Part shown: piece after piece, positions 8,514 through 17,163 of the stretch
Layout of the letters: each line of letters starts with the position of its first letter
Position numbering within the stretch: position 1 is the stretch's first letter
Assembly (NCBI GenBank): GCA_944377745.1
Contig: CALWFV010000023.1
Location: 1 to 50,694 of the forward strand
Length of the DNA: 50,694 bases
Direction of reading: 5' to 3'
Source: an uncultured Mediterraneibacter sp.
Lineage (GTDB): Bacteria > Bacillota > Clostridia > Lachnospirales > Lachnospiraceae
Notes under the pieces: model-generated
The model's database searches: none
The model's input: the letters and a program-made list of their open reading frames with translations, nothing else
Told to the model about the DNA's origin: nothing
Program-made: the position numbers and the translations under genes

Positions 8514-9872
8514 ATGGCAAAAGCACTTATCGTCAACGGTATACATAACTATACCTCACCGGAAGAATACATTCCTCCGAAATCAGAGACTGTCAGGGAG
8601 CATCTGGAATGGTTTATGGACCAGAAACTCGGTCTGATGATGCACTGGGCTCCCGGATGTCAGCTCGGCACTTATGAAAGCTGGCCTCTTTGCGACGGGG
8701 ACTCCACCTGGAGCCAGGAAGACATGACATGGGATGATATCGAGACCTGTAAACAACAGTACAGGGATGCGAACCGGACATTTAACCCGGTCAAATTCGA
8801 TCCTGCAGGATGGGCGCGCCTTGCTTCCAAATGCGGCTTCCGATATCTGCTCTTCACTACAAAACACCACGACGGATTCTGTATGTATGACACAGAAACA
8901 ACCGACTACAAGATCACTGCAGAAAGTTGTCCGTTTCATACCCATAAGGATGCGGATATCGTTGGCGCGCTCTTCCGCGAATTCCGCAGACAGGGCCTTG
9001 GTATCTCCGTCTACTTTTCCAAACCGGACTGGCACAGCGAATATTACTGGGCTCCTCAGTTTGGTCCCGCCCCTGACAGGAATGTAAATTACAGCATTGC
9101 GGAAAATCCCGATCTGTGGGAGAAATATGTACAGTTTACACATCAGCAGATCCGTGAACTCTGCACCGGATACGGCAAAGTCGACGTTCTCTGGCTGGAC
9201 GGCGGCTGGGTGCACCCCGACAATCTCGGACAGGACATCCGTCTCGGTGAGATCGTCGAAGAGATCCGCGCCACATCACAGCCCCATCTGATCGTCTCTG
9301 ACCGTACCTGCGGCGGAGAGTATGAAAACTTCATCACGCCGGAGAAGACCGTGCCTGAAACTGCTCTCAGCGTTCCCTGGGAAACATGTACGACCGTTGG
9401 CAATAAGTTTTCTTTTCATTACACGGATACGTTTAAGAGCGGGCATCAGCTTGTGCTGCTTCTCCTTGACGTAGTGAGCAAAGGCGGAAATCTTGCGCTC
9501 AATATCGCTCCCCAGCCGGACGGCGCACTCCCAGCCCCTGCGGTGCGCTCTCTTCTCGATCTGGGCTCATGGCTCAGGATCTTCGGAGACGGTATATATG
9601 GGACGCGGATCTGCGCTCCGTATTTTGGAGAAAATCTGTTCTATACACAGAAAGAGGACAGACTATATGTCTTTTATGCTTACGGGAATACCCCCGTTCT
9701 TCCGGAACAGCTCCCGCTTCTCTCTGAACGGCCCGTAAAGGCCGTCACCTGTATGCGGACGGGCACTCCTCTGCGCTTCCGGCAGGAAGGGACTTCGGTC
9801 ACTGTCTTTACGGAAAATCTGCCGACAGGAGGGGCATTCTACGCCGAGGGATTCTGTGCCGTTACCGAATAA
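8514..9872 (+). CDS. GH29 alpha-L-fucosidase
   Basis: 452 residues with no signal peptide, so the enzyme is cytoplasmic. LMMHWAPG near residue 44, the KHHDGF motif (117-122) and the nucleophile region VLWLDGGW (D229) are typical of GH29. ATG 8514 is chosen because AAAGGAG lies 9-16 bases upstream; an in-frame ATG at 8442 overlapping the kinase has no ribosome site and would add an atypical 24-residue tail. Third gene of the YesN/YesM operon, 68 bases after the kinase. It should release L-fucose from oligosaccharides brought in by importer 1, possibly after desulfation. Confidence 0.93.
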   Translation: MAKALIVNGIHNYTSPEEYIPPKSETVREHLEWFMDQKLGLMMHWAPGCQLGTYESWPLCDGDSTWSQEDMTWDDIETCKQQYRDANRTFNPVKFDPAGWARLASKCGFRYLLFTTKHHDGFCMYDTETTDYKITAESCPFHTHKDADIVGALFREFRRQGLGISVYFSKPDWHSEYYWAPQFGPAPDRNVNYSIAENPDLWEKYVQFTHQQIRELCTGYGKVDVLWLDGGWVHPDNLGQDIRLGEIVEEIRATSQPHLIVSDRTCGGEYENFITPEKTVPETALSVPWETCTTVGNKFSFHYTDTFKSGHQLVLLLLDVVSKGGNLALNIAPQPDGALPAPAVRSLLDLGSWLRIFGDGIYGTRICAPYFGENLFYTQKEDRLYVFYAYGNTPVLPEQLPLLSERPVKAVTCMRTGTPLRFRQEGTSVTVFTENLPTGGAFYAEGFCAVTE

Positions 9873-9914
9873 CAGCTGACTGCAGCTTTAATACCTTCCC
9901 ACTCTCCTGAGATC

Positions 9915-9955
9915 AGATCGCTGACTGTCTTATTTTCTGAGATAGTCAGCGATCT
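9915..9955. terminator. 15-bp hairpin between convergent fucosidase and maturase genes
   Basis: AGATCGCTGACTGTC (9915-9929) pairs with GATAGTCAGCGATCT (9941-9955), with one G-T pair. The right arm lies inside the last codons of the leftward maturase gene and the loop holds its stop codon. There is only a short T-tract (CTTT) on the plus strand, so it may be a shared terminator or a 3'-end stabiliser. Confidence 0.5.
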
Positions 9956-11045
9956 CTTTGATTCGCGGAGCGCATTTTTCAAAAAACATCCGGTATCCAT
10001 CACAGAAATAATTCTTGTATAGTCCTGTCTTCTCATTCCGTATCCTGTGTCTGTGGCATCCGTTACGGCAGAGCCGGAACCACCGGCACTCCCTGCATTC
10101 TTCTTCGTGCTTTAATGACTCCCCTATAAAATGCTTTGCCGTTTCATTTTCAAAAAAATCCCCAATCCTGCTGCTGTTATAATTTCCCAGACAGTACTCG
10201 TCCATGGCATAAAAATCACATGGGTATGCCCTGCCGTCCGCTTCCGCTACACACTGCACGCTGCAGGTTCCTCTCTGTTCACAGGACTCCGGCGGAATGC
10301 CCGCCAGGATCCCGATATAGTTCTCGAACTGCCGGATATATGGCGCTTTCCCTCTCCTCCAGTCTTTCTCCCACAGGCGGAAAAGTTCTGTCAGGAACGT
10401 TCCGTAAGCTTCCGGCGTCAGGGAATACTCCCGGTTCCCCGGCTCCTCTCCCGCCGGATCAAGACATACGATATACTGCTGGTAATGCCAGCCGTTTTTC
10501 TTATATTCCCTGTATATCTCTTCCGCATGCTCGGCGGCCTGACGCGTCACAACGGTAAGGATATTGTACGCCACACCATACCTGTCAAGCAGATCCACCG
10601 CCTTCCTGACCCGCGCATACGTCGGTCCTCCCGCCGCATCATGACGGTATCTGTCATGCAGTTCTTCGGTTCCATCCACCGATACACCGATCAGGAAATC
10701 ATGTTCCTTAAAGAATCGGCACCACTCCCCGTCGATGGCAAATCCGTTCGTCTGCAGTGTATTTATCACCCGGATCCCTCTCCTGTTAAACCGCTCTTCG
10801 AGCCTGATCACCTCCCGGAAGAAGTCCAGTCCCCGCAGAGTCGGCTCGCCTCCCTGAAACGCAAAGCAGATTTCATCTCCTGCCTGTCTCATTGCTTTTT
10901 TGATCAGATTTTTCACCGTATCCATGGACATCATGCCCCGGACTCCCTCCTCGCGTTTGTCCATCTCGTCACAGTAAAAACAGTAACTGCACCTCATATT
11001 GCACAAACCTGAAGCAGGCTTGATCAGTATCGTATGAAGTATCAT
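9930..11045 (-). CDS. Anaerobic sulfatase-maturating enzyme (radical SAM, SPASM)
   Basis: 371 residues. C15-X3-C19-X2-C22 (GLCNMRCSYC) binds the S-adenosylmethionine 4Fe-4S cluster, followed by the GGEPTL motif. The C-terminal half has the many cysteines of a SPASM domain (CEQRGTCSVQC, YPCDFYAMDEYC, CRECRWFRLCRNGC) for two auxiliary clusters; the aspartate in PCDFYAMD matches the proposed catalytic base of this family. It oxidises the sulfatase active-site cysteine (C52 of the enzyme at 218-1684) to formylglycine without oxygen. ATG 11045 with GGAGGTGAG just upstream is preferred over an upstream in-frame start, and forms an ATGA overlap with the brnQ stop. Confidence 0.93.
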   Translation of the reverse strand: MILHTILIKPASGLCNMRCSYCFYCDEMDKREEGVRGMMSMDTVKNLIKKAMRQAGDEICFAFQGGEPTLRGLDFFREVIRLEERFNRRGIRVINTLQTNGFAIDGEWCRFFKEHDFLIGVSVDGTEELHDRYRHDAAGGPTYARVRKAVDLLDRYGVAYNILTVVTRQAAEHAEEIYREYKKNGWHYQQYIVCLDPAGEEPGNREYSLTPEAYGTFLTELFRLWEKDWRRGKAPYIRQFENYIGILAGIPPESCEQRGTCSVQCVAEADGRAYPCDFYAMDEYCLGNYNSSRIGDFFENETAKHFIGESLKHEEECRECRWFRLCRNGCHRHRIRNEKTGLYKNYFCDGYRMFFEKCAPRIKEIADYLRK

Positions 11046-12382
11046 GATCTCACCTCCGGTCTCATCATAAGCCCCACAACCAGTCCCGCGACCGCCGGAA
11101 CTGCCCATCCGAATCCCTGTGCAGAAAACGGAAGGATCCTCCCGGACACATCCGCCAGCCATCCCACCGGCGCCAACGCCTGTATCTGGTCGGGAAGCGC
11201 TCTTAAGAAGTCAAAAAACGCACCTGCCGCAGTGAATCCCAGCGTCCAGCGAAGGACCACCGGACTGCCACCGAACCATTTTCCTGTCAGCGTCAGCAGG
11301 ATCAGCACGATCGCCACCGGATAGAGAAACATCAGCACCGGCAGGGACCAGGCGATGATCGCATCCAGCCCCAGGTTGGCGATCAGGAAAGAAACGATAC
11401 AGAAGATCACCGCCCAGACAGAGTAGGAAGGTCCTTTCGGGAACATCTTTGCAAATGTCTCCCCGCAGCTTGTGATCAGTCCCACCGCGGTCTTCAGACA
11501 TGCTACTGTGACCGTGACCGCAAGGATGGCCGCACCCACACTGCCAAAGTAATGATCCGCGATATTCGCCAGCGCTTCCCCGCCGTTGGCTGACGCCGGA
11601 AATCCCCCCCTGCTCTGGGCGCCCACAACCGTGACCAGGATATAGATCAGCGCCATCAGGATGGAACTGAAGATCCCCGCTTTCACCGTACTCTCCGCCA
11701 CATCCTCCGGCTTCTCCACTCCAAGAGAGCGGATCACATCCACCACGATGATCCCGAATGCCAGCCCCGCCAGCGCGTCCATCGTGTTATATCCCTCCAG
11801 AAGTCCTGTAAAGAATGCACTTTCCGCGTAAACACCGGAGGGCGCTGCCGCATCGATCCCGCCCATTGGTGAGATCAGCGCCCTCACCACCAGGATTCCC
11901 AGGAAGCACAGAAACAGGGGATTCAGAACCTTTCCCACCCAGGTCAGGATCTCTCCCGGCCGGAGGGAAAAGAAAAGGACCGCTGCAAAAAACAGAAAAG
12001 AAAACACGGCAAGCCCCACGGTCTGCCCGGTTCCCGGGAGGATCCTCTCGATTCCCACAGTATAGGACACTGTAGCGCATCTGGGAATTGCGAAAAAAGG
12101 ACCGATGGTCAGGTACAGCGCGCAGGTAAAAAACAGACCGAACTTTCTCCCCGCACGGCTGCTCAGCTCCAGGAGCCCGTCCTCCCGGCTGATCCCCAGC
12201 GCCGCCACGCCGAGAAGCGGCAGCCCGACTCCTGTCACCAGGAATCCTGCTGCCGCCTGCCACATGCTGCTGCCCGCAAGCTGTCCCATGGACGCGGGAA
12301 AGATCAGATTTCCCGCCCCGAAGAACAGGCCGAACAGCATGCTCGCCACAAATATAAGTTCCCTGAATGTCAGTTTTTTCAT
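11042..12382 (-). CDS. brnQ: Branched-chain amino acid carrier BrnQ (LIVCS family)
   Basis: 446 residues, almost entirely hydrophobic with about 12 transmembrane segments. The N-terminus LFFGAGNLIFPASMG is the hallmark of BrnQ proteins. It should import Leu/Ile/Val by cation symport. GAGGGGGA lies 9 bases before the ATG. The stop overlaps the start of the sulfatase-maturase gene by ATGA, an unexpected partnership because the functions are not obviously related. Confidence 0.93.
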   Translation of the reverse strand: MKKLTFRELIFVASMLFGLFFGAGNLIFPASMGQLAGSSMWQAAAGFLVTGVGLPLLGVAALGISREDGLLELSSRAGRKFGLFFTCALYLTIGPFFAIPRCATVSYTVGIERILPGTGQTVGLAVFSFLFFAAVLFFSLRPGEILTWVGKVLNPLFLCFLGILVVRALISPMGGIDAAAPSGVYAESAFFTGLLEGYNTMDALAGLAFGIIVVDVIRSLGVEKPEDVAESTVKAGIFSSILMALIYILVTVVGAQSRGGFPASANGGEALANIADHYFGSVGAAILAVTVTVACLKTAVGLITSCGETFAKMFPKGPSYSVWAVIFCIVSFLIANLGLDAIIAWSLPVLMFLYPVAIVLILLTLTGKWFGGSPVVLRWTLGFTAAGAFFDFLRALPDQIQALAPVGWLADVSGRILPFSAQGFGWAVPAVAGLVVGLMMRPEVRS

Positions 12383-12502
12383 GATATGCTGTCCCCCTCA
12401 GACTTCTGAAATATCGTCCCATACTCATCTAATCAGTGCAGTCATATCAGTATTATACTTTATAATCCTTTTAAAATAAAGGCTGCTGTTTGTTCACATG
12501 CT

Positions 12503-13032
12503 TCAAACAACTATTTCTTCATATGCTCTCGAACTCGTGATCACCCGTCCCGGTGCAATACAGCTTCTGAGAACAGTCAGTGCGGCTTCATGCTCCTCTG
12601 CCCCCGATGTGGAGCCGCATAGGTCTTCTATAACCGCGCAGTCCACAAGGTCGTTATAGCAGTCAAGGGCACTGTTTAAGACACAGCAGCCTGTATTAAC
12701 ACCGGCAAAATATATTTTTCTGATCTCATGTTCGCGGACAAATGTTTTCATCTCCTCGTCCCAGCAGCTGTATTTGTCCTTGTCAAATACTCTCATCATG
12801 CAGACACGAAGCTCAGGTACGATCTCGGCTTCTTTCGATCCAGCCATGCAGCTTTTCCATCCTTCAAGCACATAGCACGCCGTGTGCTCATGATTTACAT
12901 AGCGTGTTCCCACCGTGATCACATTCGTATCGACCCGGCTCTTAAACTCACGTATTTTCTCCACAAGTTCTGTCGAAAATTGTTAATAAAACCGTTCTGC
13001 ATGTCTATGATTAGAAAAAGAATCTTCCGCAT
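12503..13032 (-). pseudogene. Isochorismatase-like cysteine hydrolase, frameshifted
   Basis: The frame beginning at ATG 13032 reads MRKILFLIIDMQNGFINN, the typical N-terminus of this family with the catalytic Asp in IIDMQNGF. It leaves the frame near 12975-12985; the rest continues in another frame from about 12970 to 12503 and holds ITVGTRYVNHEH and the catalytic Cys in YFAGVNTGCCVLNS. One missing base explains the break. Total length would be about 176 residues, normal for the family. Either a recent inactivating mutation or a sequencing or assembly error. Confidence 0.8.
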
Positions 13033-13090
13033 ATTTCTGCCTTCGAAATCATTATGGTCTGAGAACAGTATTTCCCGTATTCCGATAATT

Positions 13091-14377
13091 CTAATCTTCC
13101 AAAAAACTTTTCGTCCCCGCCGGCAGTTCCACCACCGCCCGGAACTGGTCGCAGTCGATCCGGATATCAAACTCCCCGCCCAGCGCTTTTGTATACGTGC
13201 TGACGATCGCCAGTCCCAGTCCGTTCCCCTCGCTGGTCCTTGCCTTATCTCCCCGGGCAAACCGCTCCACGATATCCTCCTTTGTGAAATCCATGAAATA
13301 TCCGGCTGTGTTGGTCATCTCCAGGCAGATCTTCCTTGTACTTCCGGCGTCGGAGCATCCCGCTGTCGTCCCTCCCGCGCTTTTAATATACGTCTTCACA
13401 AACACCCTGGTTCCCTTCGCGGAGTATTTCAGAGCATTCTCCAGAAGGTTCTGGCAGATCCGGTAGCAGTACATATTGTCAGAGACGAGCTCCGTGCTTT
13501 CCTCTGTCTTCTGTGTGATGAACTCCAGGCCGCTCTCCTTCATCCGGTCGTCCATGTCCGCGAAGATCTGGTCGATCAGACGGTTCAACTCGAAAGTTTC
13601 CATCTTCAGCTCCACATTTCCGCTGCTTGCCTTTGCAAGAGAGAACAGGCTGTTTATCATCTCTCCCAGTTTCCCCGCCCGCTCCGACAGGACGTCCACG
13701 TAGTCCCGCATCACGTCGCTGAGTTCTTCCTTCTTCATCAGCTCGATATAGCCGACCATAGAAGTGAGCGGCGTCTTCAGGTCGTGGGATACATTGGTGA
13801 TCAGGTCGATCCGGAGCTGGTCGCTCCTTGAGACTTTCTCCAGACTCTTCCGCTCGATCTCCCGCGCTTCCTCAATCCTCTGACGGATGACCTCTTCCTT
13901 CGCTTCCTCTGCCTTCTCAAGGACCAGATCCAGTTTTTCTCCCCAGAACCGATGCACCGTCCACTCCGCCACTATAGTCTGGAACAGAACTGTCAGCATG
14001 AGTATATATCCCGACACATAAGACATATAATAGGAATATCCAAGGATCAGAATGAGCATATACATTGCTGTGAGCAGAAATGCGCCTGCTCCCGCCTGCA
14101 GGACCCGCCGTTCCATCTTCCCGGCCGCCGCCTTCCACTCTTCATATCCTTTTTCCCCTTCCGGCATCCATTCTCCGAATCTTGTCTGGAGCGTCTGTCT
14201 CATCAGAAGGACAACTCCCGGACAAAACAGAAGATTTCCCAGAACTCCCGTCAGGATTCCCACCTCATCCCCTATCTCATCCCGGAAAACGAGCAGCATT
14301 AAAAAGCAGGAGCCCCCCAGCACCATGAGCACTGCTCCGGCAAGTGCCGCCAGATCACGATTTCGTTCAAGGATCAC
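13091..14377 (-). CDS. Sensor histidine kinase (HisKA/HATPase, intramembrane-sensing type)
   Basis: About 428 residues. Four transmembrane segments lie in the first 145 residues (two pairs with very short loops), so there is little extracellular domain and the kinase probably senses at the membrane. A coiled linker rich in Glu and Arg leads to the HisKA H-box NVSHDLKTPLTSMVGY, then N-box (QNLLENALKYS) and a GNGLGLAIV G-box. GTG 14377 with AGGAG 10 bases upstream is preferred; an upstream TTG at 14422 inside the regulator gene has no ribosome site. It follows the OmpR-type regulator by 16 bases, and the pair resembles VanRS-like systems. Confidence 0.88.
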   Translation of the reverse strand: MILERNRDLAALAGAVLMVLGGSCFLMLLVFRDEIGDEVGILTGVLGNLLFCPGVVLLMRQTLQTRFGEWMPEGEKGYEEWKAAAGKMERRVLQAGAGAFLLTAMYMLILILGYSYYMSYVSGYILMLTVLFQTIVAEWTVHRFWGEKLDLVLEKAEEAKEEVIRQRIEEAREIERKSLEKVSRSDQLRIDLITNVSHDLKTPLTSMVGYIELMKKEELSDVMRDYVDVLSERAGKLGEMINSLFSLAKASSGNVELKMETFELNRLIDQIFADMDDRMKESGLEFITQKTEESTELVSDNMYCYRICQNLLENALKYSAKGTRVFVKTYIKSAGGTTAGCSDAGSTRKICLEMTNTAGYFMDFTKEDIVERFARGDKARTSEGNGLGLAIVSTYTKALGGEFDIRIDCDQFRAVVELPAGTKSFLED

Positions 14378-14393
14378 AGTCCATTTGCTCCTG

Positions 14394-15101
14394 TCATCTG
14401 TATTTTTCCATTTTGTAGCCAATTCCCCACACCACCTTTACGTATCTTGGTTTCTTTGTATCGATCTCGATCTTTTCCCGGATGTGCCGGATATGCACCA
14501 TGACCGTGTTCTCCACAGCGAAGTTTGCCGACTCTTCCCACACTTTCTCATAAATCTGCTCCGAGGAAAATACCTGTCCCAGGTTCTCCATGAGCAGAAG
14601 GAGGATCTTGTACTCCGTGGCGGTCAGACGCACTTCCTCGCCCTCAGCGATAGCAATCCGCTGTTTCTTGTCCAGCACCAGGCCGCCGTTGACGATCCGG
14701 TCCTCATCCTCTTTCGGTGCCCCGCCGCCCCAGGTGTGATACCGCCTCAGATGGGCCTTCACCCGGGCAGTGAGCTCCGACGGATTGTAGGGCTTCTCCA
14801 CATAGTCGTCGGCTCCCAGCATCAGTCCTGACACCTTGTCGCTCTCCTCCGTCTTTGCCGACAGGATGATCACCGGGATCCGGTATTTCTCCCGCAACTT
14901 CATGAGCGCGGACAGACCGTTCATCTTCGGCATCATCACATCCAGAAGGATCAGGTCGATCCGATTCTCCTCCAGAGCTTTTAATGCTTCCATCCCGTCG
15001 TAAACCTTTACCGTATTGTACCCTTCGTATTTCAGAAGCTCGCTGATAGAATAGACGATCTCCTTGTTGTCATCCACCACCAGGATCGTTTCCTGTTCCA
15101 T
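14394..15101 (-). CDS. OmpR/PhoB-family response regulator
   Basis: 235 residues. Receiver domain with D10/D11 and phospho-acceptor D54 (LILLDVMMPKMNG), then a winged-helix domain (RLTATEYKILLLLMENLGQVFSSEQIYEKVW and the recognition-helix region VMVHIRHIREKIE). GGGGGAG precedes the ATG. It forms an operon with the downstream kinase. Direct repeats with an 11-base period just upstream of its promoter suggest autoregulation. Confidence 0.93.
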   Translation of the reverse strand: MEQETILVVDDNKEIVYSISELLKYEGYNTVKVYDGMEALKALEENRIDLILLDVMMPKMNGLSALMKLREKYRIPVIILSAKTEESDKVSGLMLGADDYVEKPYNPSELTARVKAHLRRYHTWGGGAPKEDEDRIVNGGLVLDKKQRIAIAEGEEVRLTATEYKILLLLMENLGQVFSSEQIYEKVWEESANFAVENTVMVHIRHIREKIEIDTKKPRYVKVVWGIGYKMEKYR

Positions 15102-15140
15102 GTATCTCCCCCGTTTCTTCTTTTTGTGTTCATATAGACT

Positions 15141-15191
15141 ATAATAGACGGGGCTTAAAAAAACCTCAACGCAATTCTTAAAAAATTCTTA
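15141..15191 (-). promoter_or_regulatory. Promoter and OmpR-type direct repeats of the regulator-kinase operon
   Basis: On the minus strand TTGAGG (15169-15164), a 17-base spacer and TATTAT (15146-15141). Immediately upstream of the -35, AATTCTTA occurs twice (15173-15180 and 15184-15191) with an 11-base period, one helical turn, as expected for a tandem OmpR-family dimer site. Confidence 0.6.
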
Positions 15192-15210
15192 TCATTCCGA
15201 CACAGTCCGC

Positions 15211-15239
15211 TTGTTATTTCCGGACAAGTACGTTAAACT
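15211..15239 (+). promoter_or_regulatory. Candidate promoter of the AAA-ATPase-like gene
   Basis: TTGTTA (15211-15216), 17-base spacer, TAAACT (15234-15239), about 43 bases before the start at 15282. It is divergent from the regulator promoter. Confidence 0.4.
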
Positions 15240-15281
15240 AATCTGTAACAGCAAAGCGTCTGAGAGGAGTGTGTCAGCAAA

Positions 15282-17087
15282 ATGTCTGAGAACATGGATA
15301 AGAAAAAGCTCCCGATCGGGATTGAAAATTTTGAGGATATTAGACGGGAAAAATTTTATTATATTGATAAGACCGGTCTGATCCGGGATCTTCTGAACAA
15401 CTGGGGAATGGTTAATCTTTTTACCCGTCCGAGGCGCTTCGGAAAATCTCTGAATATGAGCATGCTGAAAAATTTCTTAGAACTTGGAAGCGACGCCGGG
15501 CTGTTCGAAGGTCTTGAAATCTCAGAGGAAACGGAATTGTGCCGGGAGTATCAGGGGCAGTTTCCAGTTGTCTCTGTTTCGCTGAAAGATGTGGAGGCAG
15601 ATGACTTTATCTCAGCCCGATCAAGAATGTGTTCAATCATCGGAAACGAAGCACTCCGTTTTGATTTTCTCGCAGAAAGCAACGCTCTCTCTGATACGGA
15701 GAAAGCCAGATATAACGGTCTTATCCATACAGACGACCAGGGCAATTTTCTGATGTCGGAGGAAGTACTCACAGGCAGTCTTCTGACCCTGTCTGCCCTT
15801 CTCCATAAACATTACGGCAAAAAGGTGAGCGTTCTGATCGATGAATACGATGTGCCTCTGGCAAAGGCAAACGAAAACGGTTATTATGATCAAATGGTCT
15901 CTCTGATCCGCAGCATGTTCAGCCGAGTTCTCAAGACAAACAGCAGTCTGTATTTTGCGGTCATGACCGGTTGCCTCCTGACGGTTGCACCATCGCCACT
16001 AGGCTCGAAAGAACCTCGCCAAGTGGACGAGGCGGGCTTTCCTGCTAAGCTTGAAAACACCTCGCTAAGCAGTCAATGCCAAAGTATCTTTACAGGACTC
16101 AACAACATCAAAGTCCTCTCTGTCACTGACGTCCGGTTTGACGAATATTTCGGTTTTACTGACAGCGAAGTGCGGGAACTCTTAGATTATTACGGGCTGT
16201 CCCGTCACTATGAGACGATCCGGGAATGGTATGACGGATATCATTTCGGGGACATTGACGTTTACTGCCCATGGGATGTAATCTGCTACTGTGATAAACT
16301 GCGTGCAGATGACCGTGCCCTCCCGGAAGACTACTGGAAAAACACAAGCAGTAATGATGTAATCAAGCATTTTCTTAAACAGGCGCGGGGTATGACAAAA
16401 AGGGAAATTGAAGACCTGATATCCGGAGGTACTGTGACAAAAGTCATAAATCAGGAACTGACATACAAGGATCAGTATTCTTCTATTGACAATATGTGGA
16501 GTGTTCTGTTTACTACAGGCTATCTGACACAGCGAGGCAGATCGAATGGGAAAAATCTGACTCTTGCCATCCCGAACAGGGAGATACAGGATATCTTTAC
16601 AGAACAGATCAGTTCATGGTTTCTTGAGACTGCCCGCAGAGACGGGACCACACTCAGCGCGTTCTGCCGGGCATTCCAGGAAGGCGACGCCGCAGAGGTG
16701 GAGAACCGTTTCAATGAATATCTGAGAAAGACCATCAGTGTACGCGATACGGCTGCGCGAAGAGAACAGAAAGAGAATTTTTATCACGGGCTCCTCCTCT
16801 GACTTCTCGGATTTAAGGACGCCTGGTATGTCATATCCAATCGGGAATCCGGGACGGGGTACAGCGATATTCTGGTCGAGATCGATGAAGAGAAGATCGG
16901 GATCGTTATCGAAGTGAAATATGCTGAAGAAGCGGATCTCAGCAACGGATGTGATTCCGCACTCAATCAGATCCGCAACCGTGACTATACGGCCATGCTT
17001 GAGGACGACGGGATGAAGTCGATCCTGGAATACGGGATCGCATGTCACGGAAAGAAATGCATGGTAAAGGTCCGGGGCTCCCGATAA
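15282..17087 (+). pseudogene. AAA-ATPase-like/DUF1703 (PD-(D/E)XK) protein, interrupted by TGA
   Basis: The frame from 15282 runs 506 codons to TGA at 16800-16802, then continues in the same frame for 95 more codons to TAA at 17085. The N-terminal part has FYYIDKTGLI, the P-loop-like RPRRFGKS (49-56) and the LIDEYDVPLAKA Walker B region of AAA-ATPase-like (PF09820) proteins. The part beyond the TGA holds SDILVEIDEEKIGIVIEVKY, the nuclease core of DUF1703. The TGA stands where family members have Gly (GLLLG-LLGF), so a single G-to-T change accounts for it. Residues 233-267 are an insertion absent from typical members. Members are multicopy in Lachnospiraceae and their role is unsettled. Confidence 0.85.
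15978..16082 (+). other. In-frame insertion of about 35 codons in the AAA-ATPase-like gene
   Basis: Between the conserved FAVMTGCL and SIFTGLNN segments, where family members usually have about five residues, there are 35 codons rich in Pro, Ser and Glu. The DNA contains short inverted repeats (CCTCG/CGAGG around 16013-16034; CTGCT/AGCAG). Frame is kept. It resembles palindromic elements that insert within genes and are translated, but no second copy is seen in this window. Confidence 0.55.
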
Positions 17088-17112
17088 CCAGTCCTTACAG
17101 AAATGAAAAGAA

Positions 17113-17160
17113 AGCAGAAAGGCAGCGCACTGATCCTAACTTCAGTCCGCTGCCTTTTCT
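17113..17160. terminator. Bidirectional terminator between convergent genes
   Basis: AAAGGCAGCG (17118-17127) pairs with CGCTGCCTTT (17148-17157); the inner segment CACTGA/TCAGT adds pairs. A-rich and T-rich flanks give a T-tract in both directions. It separates the AAA-ATPase-like gene from the leftward ABC operon. Confidence 0.8.
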
Positions 17161-17163
17161 CAG

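Noticed and set aside
10131-11012. 293-codon plus-strand frame across the sulfatase maturase
   Set aside because: Antisense to a gene with all iron-sulfur cluster cysteines in place; the frame is a by-product of codon bias.
15282-16802. AAA-ATPase-like gene as a complete 506-residue protein
   Set aside because: The frame continues after TGA with the conserved nuclease core of the same family, so the gene is better described as interrupted.
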